A stretch of DNA of 12,145 nt from Methanomassiliicoccales archaeon UBA280 (GCA_002499085.1 DAKD01000006.1:3475-15619), one strand, 5' to 3'; counted from the first letter of the stretch, positions 5,667-12,145 are shown. The notes: generated from the sequence alone by a model not told the origin. Translations and numbers: made by a program.

Positions 5667-8600
5667 GCTGCAAGGCCGGAATGGTAGTGACAGTGGTGCA
5701 TTCGACGCCAAAGCTCGAGGAAGCTTGGCAGAAAGTGAAGAACTTCGGAGTGGGCTCGTCCGTCGAGATATACAAGGTCGAGGCCGAGGAAGCGATCGTC
5801 ATTTTCAAGAGCGGCAACCGCTCTGAAAAGGTCAAATTGCCCCTGCTGTGCCTGTCCTGTTACACGGCCCATCCGATCCCCACCGGGGCTGTATGGGAAG
5901 GCACCAACAAGGAACTGAGGCTGCTTCCCGAAACCCCCGAGGATGAGGCTGCGGACCTGACAGTGCCGTCCGTGGCCGTCGGGGTGGCTGTCGGAGTGCC
6001 AGAGCAATCAGCCGAGACCGAGATACCGGGCCAGCGCATCTGCGGCACATGCGGCGCCATGGTCTCCGAGGTGGACACCATGTGCAATGTCTGCGGAGGT
6101 ATTATGCCCAGCGCCAGAACCGAGCCCTTGGATTCCCTGGGCGAGCTGGAGGAACCCGCTCCCGCGGAAAGCAGGTCATGCCCGTCCTGCGGCGCGGCCG
6201 TCGGCCCGGACGCGGTCGAGTGCCCGATATGCGAGACCCCCTTCGAGGCAATCGAGGAGATAGAAGCCGAGAAGCCCGCAGCCGCTGCCGTAGTTGTAGC
6301 GCCTTTACCTGTCCCGAAGAAATCCAAGGAGCAGAAAGAGCCCAAGGAGCCCAAGCAGCGCGCCCCGGAGCCCGAACCCGAGCCCGTGCCTGAACCGGCC
6401 GAGCCCGAAAAAGTCTGCCCGTCCTGCGGCGCCATCGTGGAGCAGGATGCTACTGAATGTCTGATATGCGAGACCTCCTTCCTGCCGCCGGAACCGGAGG
6501 AGCCCGAGGCCGCTGCCGTATTTGTTGCGCCTTTACCTGTCCCGAAGAAATCCAAGGAGCAGAAAGGACCCAAGGAGCCCAAGCAGCGCGCCCCGGAGCC
6601 CGAACCCGAGCCCTTGCCGGAACCTGCCGAGTCCGAGAGGGTCTGCCCGTCCTGCGGTGCCATCGTGGAGCAGGATGCTACTGAATGTCTGATATGCGAG
6701 ACCTCCTTCCTGCCGCCGGAACCTGCCGAGGCCGCTGCCGTCGCGGCAGTGCCCGTCCCTGTCCCGGAGAGAGAGGGGAAAGAACCCCCCCGGGAAGAAC
6801 CCCCTCTGCCTGAGCCGGAAATTACATGCGCGGGCTGCGGCGCGGTTCTGGATGCGGGCGCAGAAGAGTGTTTCATCTGCGGGGCCAAGCTGGGCGAGGA
6901 ACCGGCTGCGGTGCCCGCAGCTGTTCCGGTGATTCTCCCGAAGGAGGAGCCCGTATTGCCTCCGGAGGAGGCACCGCCGGAAGAGCCTGCGATTTCTGAA
7001 ATCGAGGAGCCGGAGATACCGCCGGAGGAATTGCACATGACAGCACCGCCGCCGCAAACCGAAACTGTCTGCGCGGGCTGCGGAGCAGTTCTGGACGACG
7101 GCGCCGAGGAATGCTTCATCTGCGGGGCTAAGGTCGGCGAGGAGCCGACAGAGATACCCGATGCCGCGCCGGAACCGGTAATGGCCAGAAAGGCAGCCCC
7201 GGTCCCGGAGCCGGAGGAGCCTGTCCCGGATGTTCCCGAGCCGAAGGCGGAGGAGATCATTCCGGGCGAGAACGAGATCCTGTGCCCCTCATGCTCAAGC
7301 ATCATACCCGCGGACAGCGAGAAATGCCCCGAATGCTGGACCGACCTGGCCCTGTATGCCAAATGCCCGTCCTGCGGCAAGCTGACCCCGGCCGGCGAGG
7401 AGACATGCAGGGAATGCTTCGCAACGATAAGCACAGCCGAAGCCGACAAGGCCATTGAGGAGGAACTGGGACTGGATACCGGCCCGACCTTCGCCGAGGA
7501 AATCGAGATAACCGAGGAGCTCAAAGAGGAGATGACCTTCCTGGAGACAGAGGAGGAGCAGGGCAAGGAATGCCTTGTCTGCGGCGCCATATTCGGCCCC
7601 GATGACCAGCTGTGCCCGATCTGCGGCATAGCCTACGGCGTTGTGATAGAGGAGCCCGAGGTTCCGGAGACCCCATGGGAGCATTTGGAGGTCGGGCTGG
7701 TCCCGACGGTGCACACATGCCCGAGCTGCGGCGAGAATGTCACTGGCCTGGAAGCCACGGAAAGGGAGGTCAAGGAGAGCAACTGGTTCTACAGGGGCCT
7801 TGTGGCCATATTCGTGGGCATATTCTTCACTTCGTTCTCCATATATGCAAGGGGAGTGAGCGTCGAGAACGACTCCCTGGGAATGAATCCCCCGCCAACC
7901 GATGTCGTGCTGAACCTTCTGGGATGGATACTTGTGCTGATAGGGTTCATGTTCTGGTTCATGTCATGGCGCCTGCACGGTCAGAAGCAGGAATGCCCAA
8001 GTTGCGGAATTGAGACGGACCCCGGCATGGCTGTCTGCATAAACTGCGGCGGCCAGCTCACCGATGAGGAGGAGCCGGCCCCGGGCGAGGACGAAGTTGA
8101 GGAGAAGCTGCTTCCCAAGGAAGAGTCGGTGAAAGATCAGTACAACCTTCTGACTGAGAAGCCCCTGCAGTACGGAATGCCCTCGGATGATGTTCCGCCC
8201 GAGGAGGTACAGGACATTCTGCCGGAAGAGGCGCTTCAGGACGCTCCGCCGGTTGAGGAACCCGCAGACTTCGCGGACCAGGAAATCCCCGAAATTCCGG
8301 AGGATGCCGCCGAAGAGGCGCCGGCTGTCCAGCCGAAGGCCCCCGAGGCCAAGCCGGAGCATTTCGAGCACGGCGAGGACTTGCCGATTGACCATGAGGA
8401 GCACAAGAAATGCCCGGGCTGCGGGATTTTCATCGACGTGAACGACACTGTCTGCCCGATCTGCGACACCCCGCTCACACAGCCCGAGCCGGAAATGCCG
8501 GAGCCCGTGAAGGATGCAGAGATAGAGGTTCCGTCCGAGGAGGAGGAACTTGCTGGCCTGGACCTTGCCGAACCCGCTCCGGACATCGACAATATCACCG

Positions 8601-8701
8601 TGCCCAAGGAGAACGGTGAGCAGATAGAATGCCCGTCATGCGGCGCCAGCCTGGAGCCCGGAACAAAAGCCTGCCCTGTGTGCGAGTACCCGCTGGTGTA
8701 A
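5663..8701 (+). CDS. Twelve-zinc-ribbon membrane protein, 1012 aa
   Basis: Unnamed. The N-terminal domain of about 90 residues holds an extra CLSC (63-66). Full ribbons start at C127, C173, C252, C328, C389, C470, C541, C568, C637, C778, C917 and C990, every one spaced CxxC-x10-CxxC. A lone CPSC (C686/C689) stands just before a two-helix membrane hairpin (about 709-728 and 748-769). Linkers are long, acidic and Pro/Glu-rich (PEPEPEP), so the protein should be extended, with ribbons like beads on a string. The ATG overlaps the preceding stop (ATGA at 5663-5666), and GGTGG upstream could serve as ribosome site: coupled translation. Last gene of the cluster. A membrane-tethered multivalent scaffold is my inference; the sequence shows no enzyme motif. 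Confidence 0.9.
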   Translation: MSCKAGMVVTVVHSTPKLEEAWQKVKNFGVGSSVEIYKVEAEEAIVIFKSGNRSEKVKLPLLCLSCYTAHPIPTGAVWEGTNKELRLLPETPEDEAADLTVPSVAVGVAVGVPEQSAETEIPGQRICGTCGAMVSEVDTMCNVCGGIMPSARTEPLDSLGELEEPAPAESRSCPSCGAAVGPDAVECPICETPFEAIEEIEAEKPAAAAVVVAPLPVPKKSKEQKEPKEPKQRAPEPEPEPVPEPAEPEKVCPSCGAIVEQDATECLICETSFLPPEPEEPEAAAVFVAPLPVPKKSKEQKGPKEPKQRAPEPEPEPLPEPAESERVCPSCGAIVEQDATECLICETSFLPPEPAEAAAVAAVPVPVPEREGKEPPREEPPLPEPEITCAGCGAVLDAGAEECFICGAKLGEEPAAVPAAVPVILPKEEPVLPPEEAPPEEPAISEIEEPEIPPEELHMTAPPPQTETVCAGCGAVLDDGAEECFICGAKVGEEPTEIPDAAPEPVMARKAAPVPEPEEPVPDVPEPKAEEIIPGENEILCPSCSSIIPADSEKCPECWTDLALYAKCPSCGKLTPAGEETCRECFATISTAEADKAIEEELGLDTGPTFAEEIEITEELKEEMTFLETEEEQGKECLVCGAIFGPDDQLCPICGIAYGVVIEEPEVPETPWEHLEVGLVPTVHTCPSCGENVTGLEATEREVKESNWFYRGLVAIFVGIFFTSFSIYARGVSVENDSLGMNPPPTDVVLNLLGWILVLIGFMFWFMSWRLHGQKQECPSCGIETDPGMAVCINCGGQLTDEEEPAPGEDEVEEKLLPKEESVKDQYNLLTEKPLQYGMPSDDVPPEEVQDILPEEALQDAPPVEEPADFADQEIPEIPEDAAEEAPAVQPKAPEAKPEHFEHGEDLPIDHEEHKKCPGCGIFIDVNDTVCPICDTPLTQPEPEMPEPVKDAEIEVPSEEEELAGLDLAEPAPDIDNITVPKENGEQIECPSCGASLEPGTKACPVCEYPLV
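6281..6730 (+). repeat. Recent tandem duplication, about 228-base unit
   Basis: Copy 1 (6281-6508) and copy 2 (6509-6730) are nearly identical in DNA. They encode 76 residues: a short Ala/Val/Pro stretch, KKSKEQK, a PEPEPEP linker, and one zinc ribbon (CPSCGAIVEQDATECLIC). Synonymous positions are conserved too, so the event is recent or kept uniform by gene conversion. A third copy may begin at 6731 (GCCGCTGCCG) and then diverges. Confidence 0.9.
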
Positions 8702-8949
8702 ACCGGTAATCACACCGCTTACAGATTGCTGATTACCGGCATTTATGAATCATATAGCTGGAACATCGTTGATTCATGGCGAATCCTTCTTTCTGTTGGG
8801 ATTCAGTTCTCGGATTCACCGCTTGCCATCAGGTTGTTGCGAGCCGTATGGCGCTGGATTCAGCCGTTGATTGTTCCCGCGCCATTGTCGAATGCTCTGC
8901 TGCAGAATGATTGCAGTCGCATTCAACGCTTGGATGATATTGGCGCCGG
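8702..8949. terminator. Convergent intergenic region rich in hairpins
   Basis: No gene is visible here between two convergent stops. Perfect inverted repeats are CCGGTAATCA (8703-8712) with TGATTACCGG (8730-8739); ATGAATCA (8745-8752) with TGATTCAT (8770-8777); GAATCC (8781-8786) with GGATTC (8799-8804); and a nested set GAATGC (8890-8895)/GCATTC (8919-8924) enclosing CTGCA (8900-8904)/TGCAG (8912-8916), itself flanked by GCGCCA (8879-8884) and TGGCGC (8941-8946). GGATTCA recurs at 8799, 8812 and 8857-1. The obvious role is a two-way transcript end, although strong T-runs are missing. Confidence 0.45.
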
Positions 8950-10599
8950 TCAGTATATCGGCGGCTCGTCGTATTCGCCGAAAACCTTTCTGAGCACATT
9001 GCATGTCTCGCCCAGAGTGGCATGGCTCTTCACGGCCTCCAGAATGAAAGGCATCATGTTCTCGCTGCCCTCGGCCGCCTTCTCCAGCTTTGAAAGGGCC
9101 GATTCGTACTTGGGGCCGTCCCTGGCCCTCCTCAGGTCGGCGAGCCTCTTCAGCTGGCGCTTCTCGCCGTCCGGGTCCATTCTGAGCAGGGGTATGTCTA
9201 TGTGCCCTTCCTCCGTGAAATCATTCACACCGACCACTGTCCTGGCCTTCGAGTCTATCTCCTTCTGATACCTGTACGCGGCATTGGCGATCTCCTGCTG
9301 GAAGAAACCCCTCTCTATGGCCTTCAGCACTCCGCCCATGGCCTCGACCTTGCCAAAATAATCGTAAGTCTTCTCTTCCATGAAATCCGTCATGTATTCC
9401 ACGAAATAGGAGCCTGCCAGTGGGTCTATAGTGTTAACGACGCCCGACTCGTGAGCGATTATCTGCTGCGTGCGAAGCGCTATCTTCACGGCCTTCTCCG
9501 ACGGAAGCGCGAGAGCCTCGTCCATCGAGTTGGTGTGAAGCGACTGCGTGCCGCCCATCACGGCCGCAAGCGCTTGCAGCGTGGTCCTGACTATGTTGTT
9601 CTCGGGCTGCTGGGCAGTCAGCGAGCACCCGGCCGTCTGGGTGTGGAACCTCAGCCACATGCTGCGCTCCTTTTTCGCGCCTCTCCTCTTCATCTCTTTG
9701 GCCCAAATCCTTCGGGCCGCGCGGTACTTGGCAATCTCCTCGAACAGGTCGTTGTGCGCGTTGAAGAAGAAGCTCAGCCGGGGCGCGAACTCGTCCAGCA
9801 CCAACCCCCTTTCCATGGCCGCGTCAACGTACGCAAGTCCGTCGCCCAGCGTGAAAGCCAGTTCCTGCACCGCAGTCGAGCCTGCCTCCCTGATGTGATA
9901 GCCGGAAATCGAAATGGTATTCCACTTCGGAACCTTCTTCGTGCCGAACTCGAAGGTGTCGATTATGAGCCGCATGCTCGGCTCCGGCGGGAATATCCAG
10001 GACTTCTGGGCTATGTACTCCTTGAGAATGTCGTTCTGTATGGTGCCATTGAGTTGCCCGAGTTTCGCACCCTGGCGCTCGGCCGCGGCCAGGTAGAAGC
10101 CCCACACAACGGCCGCAGGGCCGTTGATTGTCATGGACGTGCTCACGTCCTTCATCGGGATGCCCCCGAATAAAATCTCCATGTCCTTCAGCGAGGAAAC
10201 CGCGACTCCGCACTTGCCGAACTCGCCCTCGGCCAACGGATCGTCCGAGTCACGGCCGTACAGCGTCGGGTAGTCGAAAGCCGTGGAAAGGCCTGTCTCC
10301 CCGTGGCTGAGAAGGTACTTGAACCTGGCGTTCGTCTCCTCGGCCGTGCCGAAGCCCGCGAACTGCCTCATGGTCCAGAGCCGGCCCCGGTGCATGGTGG
10401 GCTGCACGCCCCTGGTGAAGGGATATTCCCCCGGGAACCCGAGCTTCTCCAGGTAGTCGAAATCCTTCAGGTCCTCGGGAGTGTAGAGCCGGCCGATGGG
10501 AACGCTGGACGTGGTGATGAATTCCTTCTGGCGTTCCCCGGTTCCTTCCAGGGACCTTTCCCAATCCTTCCTGGCCTTCTTCAAAGACTTCTCGGGCAT
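8950..10599 (-). CDS. B12-dependent acyl-CoA mutase large subunit, isobutyryl-CoA mutase-like
   Basis: Large subunit of the methylmalonyl-CoA mutase family, which moves a carbon-skeleton branch using adenosylcobalamin. The 549 residues cover the substrate-binding TIM barrel only. The B12-binding domain is absent and must be a separate small subunit, as in other archaeal and IcmA/IcmB enzymes; it is not in this window. Family motifs are GTIQNDILKEY (185-195), PPEPSMR (204-210), ISGYHIREAG (231-240, with H235) and GGTQSLHTNS (349-358). The two residues that set substrate choice are F80 (RQFAGF) and Q198 (YIAQK), where methylmalonyl-CoA mutase has Tyr and Arg; Phe/Gln is the isobutyryl-CoA mutase pair. 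Q66 and H70 replace tyrosines usual nearby. ATG has GGGGGG five bases upstream. It is the last gene of the minus-strand group. Confidence 0.93.
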   Translation of the reverse strand: MPEKSLKKARKDWERSLEGTGERQKEFITTSSVPIGRLYTPEDLKDFDYLEKLGFPGEYPFTRGVQPTMHRGRLWTMRQFAGFGTAEETNARFKYLLSHGETGLSTAFDYPTLYGRDSDDPLAEGEFGKCGVAVSSLKDMEILFGGIPMKDVSTSMTINGPAAVVWGFYLAAAERQGAKLGQLNGTIQNDILKEYIAQKSWIFPPEPSMRLIIDTFEFGTKKVPKWNTISISGYHIREAGSTAVQELAFTLGDGLAYVDAAMERGLVLDEFAPRLSFFFNAHNDLFEEIAKYRAARRIWAKEMKRRGAKKERSMWLRFHTQTAGCSLTAQQPENNIVRTTLQALAAVMGGTQSLHTNSMDEALALPSEKAVKIALRTQQIIAHESGVVNTIDPLAGSYFVEYMTDFMEEKTYDYFGKVEAMGGVLKAIERGFFQQEIANAAYRYQKEIDSKARTVVGVNDFTEEGHIDIPLLRMDPDGEKRQLKRLADLRRARDGPKYESALSKLEKAAEGSENMMPFILEAVKSHATLGETCNVLRKVFGEYDEPPIY

Positions 10600-10661
10600 G
10601 AAAACCCCCCTTGCGGTATGGGCCGAAGGCGAAATGGGATATTAGGGTTTCGGACTGATGC
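10600..10661 (-). promoter_or_regulatory. Leader of the mutase gene with GGGGGG ribosome site
   Basis: On the minus strand GGGGGG (10605-10610) ends five bases before the mutase ATG. A weak TATA-like CTAATAT lies about 40 bases upstream of the ATG. The 62-base gap also allows simple read-through from the lipocalin-like gene, so an own promoter is uncertain. Confidence 0.35.
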
Positions 10662-11201
10662 CTACGCCCTTGAGCAGTTGTATCTGGTTGTCGACTCTAT
10701 TCCGAAGTAGGAAATTGTGTACTCCAGGGTCAGCGAGTTGCCGTTCAGGTTGTATTGCCATGTCAGCGAGTCGATGGTTATCGTGCTCCCTGAGACGGAA
10801 TATGTGCCCGAACTGGAGAAGTAAGTTGTTCCCGTGCAGGTATAGGTTCCGTTCTGGCCGAATGTGATGACTTCGTTGACATCGGTAGTGACGGAGGCTC
10901 CGCCTATGTTCGTCGAGACCGTCATCGTGTTTATGTTCCAAGAGTCCTCTATGCCTCCGGCTCCGCCGTCGTCGGAGGAGCCTCCGAGCAACAGAAGGAG
11001 CACTACGACAACCACTATTATCGCCACTACGGCGATTATGATTATCGGCAGCATGCTCTTCTTCGGCGGGGGTGCCTGCGGTGCCGGTGGCTGCCCGTAT
11101 CCGGGCGGCGGTGGCTGCTGGTATCCCTGTTGCTGCTGATAACCTGGCTGCGGTTGCTGCTGCTGTCCGTAACTTCCATCATTGGGTGGTGGGTTTCCCA
11201 T
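10662..11201 (-). CDS. Single-pass membrane protein with exterior lipocalin-like domain, 179 aa
   Basis: Residues 1-46 are low-complexity Pro/Gln/Tyr/Gly (YGQQQQPQPGYQQQQ), followed by KK and one strong membrane helix (50-72, almost all I/V/L/A). The remaining part (85-177) is Thr/Ser-rich with alternating beta-strand pattern (VITFGQNGTYTC, GTYSVSGSTITI, NSLTLEYT), like the small lipocalin-like domains of secreted proteins. Positive residues before the helix predict the N-terminus inside and the beta domain outside; an uncleaved anchor is likely. Its own TATA box and GGAGATAA leader set the ATG. The upstream neighbour shares its promoter, leader and first codons. Two Cys (C122, C175) could form a disulfide outside. 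Ligand and role unknown. Confidence 0.85.
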   Translation of the reverse strand: MGNPPPNDGSYGQQQQPQPGYQQQQGYQQPPPPGYGQPPAPQAPPPKKSMLPIIIIAVVAIIVVVVVLLLLLGGSSDDGGAGGIEDSWNINTMTVSTNIGGASVTTDVNEVITFGQNGTYTCTGTTYFSSSGTYSVSGSTITIDSLTWQYNLNGNSLTLEYTISYFGIESTTRYNCSRA

Positions 11202-11242
11202 AATTATCTCCGGTCTGGGATTGACCTGAAAGTATATAAACG
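11202..11242 (-). promoter_or_regulatory. Promoter and leader of the 179-aa protein gene
   Basis: On the minus strand a TATA box TTTATATACT (11240-11231) is followed after 19 bases by GGAGAT (11211-11206) and then the ATG (11201). The expected start of transcription falls at or beside the GGAG. Confidence 0.7.
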
Positions 11243-11272
11243 GATGTGCTGCCGAAATACTGTTGGCAGCGA

Positions 11273-11899
11273 CTATCTCATCTTGCCCATCATCGAGAAG
11301 CCGCCGATGGTGCCCAGCAGGCCGCCGATCATGGCCATGAAGCCGCCCAGGTATATTCGTGTCACACTGTAGCTGTAATACGTGGTTCCGTACGATTCTG
11401 AGTAGAAGAACACGTCAATGAGGGATTCGAACTCGGAAGACAGGTGTAGAGCCAGCACCAGGGGCAGGATCATCACGAGCAGGCCGAACACCCCGGCCAG
11501 CACGGCCATGGCCTTGTTCTGTACAGCATAGGCTATTATCCCGAACACCAGGACCAGTATGCCGAATATCGGAATGAGCCAAGCATAGACATAGTCATCC
11601 CCGAGGTCACCGATGCCGTAGAAACCCGAGTCCATGTAAGCATAGCTTCCGGAGGTGGATATCCAGAACAGGGTGAAGGCCGCAATCAGCGCCATCACGC
11701 CGCCTATTATTGCCATTATCATCCCGCCCGCACCGCGCTTCGGCTGCGGGGGCGGCGGCTGGGCCGGCGGACCGTAGGGCTGCTGGTATCCAGCGGGCTG
11801 CTGCTGGAACATCACCTGCCCCTGAGGCTGCTGGCCGTAGGGGTCAGGCTGCTGCTGAGGATACTGTCCGTAATTGGGGTCATAAGGTGCGTTTCCCAT
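11273..11899 (-). CDS. Four-helix membrane protein with Pro/Gln-rich N-terminus, 208 aa
   Basis: Residues 1-53 are Pro/Gln/Tyr/Gly-rich (GQYPQQQPDPYGQQPQ). Four predicted membrane helices follow at about 58-80, 104-126, 130-152 and 182-204, with Tyr/Asp/Ser-rich loops at 82-103 and 153-181. The short basic stretch PKRG (53-56) before helix 1 puts the long N-terminus inside. I do not recognise the helical part as a named family. The ATG is supported by GGAGATAA immediately upstream and a TATA box. It is the first gene of the minus-strand group. The MGN(A/P)P start and low-complexity N-terminus are shared with the next gene although the rest is unrelated, so the tail may be an interaction or condensing segment. 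Function unknown. Confidence 0.85.
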   Translation of the reverse strand: MGNAPYDPNYGQYPQQQPDPYGQQPQGQVMFQQQPAGYQQPYGPPAQPPPPQPKRGAGGMIMAIIGGVMALIAAFTLFWISTSGSYAYMDSGFYGIGDLGDDYVYAWLIPIFGILVLVFGIIAYAVQNKAMAVLAGVFGLLVMILPLVLALHLSSEFESLIDVFFYSESYGTTYYSYSVTRIYLGGFMAMIGGLLGTIGGFSMMGKMR

Positions 11900-11942
11900 T
11901 TTTATCTCCGGCTGGGAATCGGCAGATTGATATTTATATATT
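11900..11942 (-). promoter_or_regulatory. Promoter and leader of the 208-aa protein gene
   Basis: On the minus strand TATATAAATA (11940-11931) is followed after 21 bases by GGAGAT (11909-11904) and ATG (11899). It matches the spacing and leader of the 179-aa gene closely. Confidence 0.75.
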
Positions 11943-11988
11943 TTGGGGCGCGCAGCTTGTCAATAATGTAGTGATATTGAGATTATTG

Positions 11989-12040
11989 CTAGGGTCTAGG
12001 GTCTGCGCTTTCAAAATGGGATAAAGGGTCTGGGGTCTAG
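11989..12040. repeat. G-rich heptamer array
   Basis: CTAGGGT occurs twice in tandem (11989-12002). After an AT-richer spacer comes GGGTCTGGGGTCTAGG (about 12026-12041). It is the inverse orientation of the left array, is less regular, and has G-runs on the plus strand. No gene overlaps it. Confidence 0.65.
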
Positions 12041-12042
12041 GT

Positions 12043-12112
12043 GGCTGGCTTGTTCGTACCAAGCCAGTCGAATGCATTACTATGCACCCCAGCGCCGAAT
12101 CAGAGATTCGGC
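12043..12112. other. Cluster of three hairpins before the terminal repeat
   Basis: Three dyads stand in a row. GGCTGGCTTG (12043-12052) pairs with CAAGCCAGTC (12060-12069), ten pairs with one G-T, loop of seven. TGCAT (12073-12077) pairs with ATGCA (12082-12086). GCCGAATC (12094-12101) pairs with GATTCGGC (12105-12112), eight perfect pairs around AGA. The 16-base palindrome follows at 12119-12134. It may be a structured RNA, a protein-binding array or part of a dispersed repeat. I found no tRNA fold in it. Confidence 0.6.
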
Positions 12113-12115
12113 TTG

Positions 12116-12145
12116 GTCGCGACACATGTGTCGCTCCTAGCCCCT
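12116..12145. repeat. Right copy of 30-base terminal direct repeat
   Basis: Identical to bases 1-30, same orientation, with the palindrome GCGACACATGTGTCGC at 12119-12134. The match runs exactly to the end of the sequence, so its true length on the genome cannot be seen. Confidence 0.85.

Noticed and set aside
5860..7629. 589-residue open frame opposite the twelve-ribbon gene
   Set aside because: The reverse of Pro/Glu/Cys codons gives few stops. The protein is Ser/Gly filler whose repeats mirror the sense repeats.
8726..9268. 180-residue plus-strand frame starting in the convergent gap
   Set aside because: Most of it is opposite the mutase end. It has no ribosome site and its start lies within hairpin sequence.
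9202..10173. 323-residue plus-strand frame opposite the mutase
   Set aside because: Antisense shadow of a well-conserved enzyme, with no ribosome site or domain.
8950..10599. Ordinary methylmalonyl-CoA mutase label
   Set aside because: The overall family is right, but F80 and Q198 replace the Tyr and Arg that recognise the methylmalonyl carboxylate.
12040..12135. tRNA gene in the hairpin cluster
   Set aside because: The stems do not form an acceptor/D/anticodon/T order, and there is no T-loop GGTTCGAATC-type sequence.

Overview
The window reads as a piece of an archaeal chromosome, most likely a GC-rich member of the Thermoplasmatota. This placement is inferred and no marker gene proves it. 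It rests on an archaeal-type Cdc48/VAT ATPase, TATA-box promoters with very short leaders, heavy use of AGG (Arg) and ATA (Ile) codons, and many small zinc-ribbon and Pro/Gln-rich membrane proteins.

Left part (1-2620, plus strand). A 30-base terminal repeat and a C-rich heptamer array precede cdc48 (150-2369). Cdc48 is a complete two-ring AAA unfoldase with a proteasome-docking-like C-terminus. It is followed after 11 bases by a small PRC-barrel gene (2381-2620), probably in the same transcript.

Centre (2727-8701, plus strand). Four tightly packed genes encode a coherent and, as far as I can tell, unnamed set of zinc-ribbon proteins of 145, 376, 444 and 1012 residues. Three of them share a recognisably homologous two-helix membrane hairpin. 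Nearly all their ribbons use one fixed spacing, CxxC-x10-CxxC. The 444-residue member lacks membrane segments and carries four copies of a helical 'GVS..DS..L..AFN.KTVEDL' repeat. The 1012-residue member has twelve full ribbons on acidic Pro/Glu linkers. Overlapping or nearly overlapping junctions suggest coupled translation and a common complex. This block is the best candidate here for an undescribed system.

Right part (8950-11899, minus strand). A convergent, hairpin-rich 248-base gap separates the zinc-ribbon operon from a coenzyme-B12-dependent acyl-CoA mutase large subunit. The mutase has the Phe80/Gln198 pair expected of isobutyryl-CoA mutase rather than methylmalonyl-CoA mutase. Upstream of it are two membrane proteins with Pro/Gln/Tyr-rich N-termini, one with a single helix plus an exterior beta-rich domain and one with four helices. 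Their promoter, leader and first codons are nearly identical.

Right end (11943-12145). No gene is visible. The stretch holds G-rich heptamers, three small hairpins in a row, and a second copy of the 30-base terminal repeat with its 16-base palindrome. The identical ends mean the sequence is either a closed circle of 12115 bases or lies between two copies of a dispersed repeat. The gene content favours the second reading.
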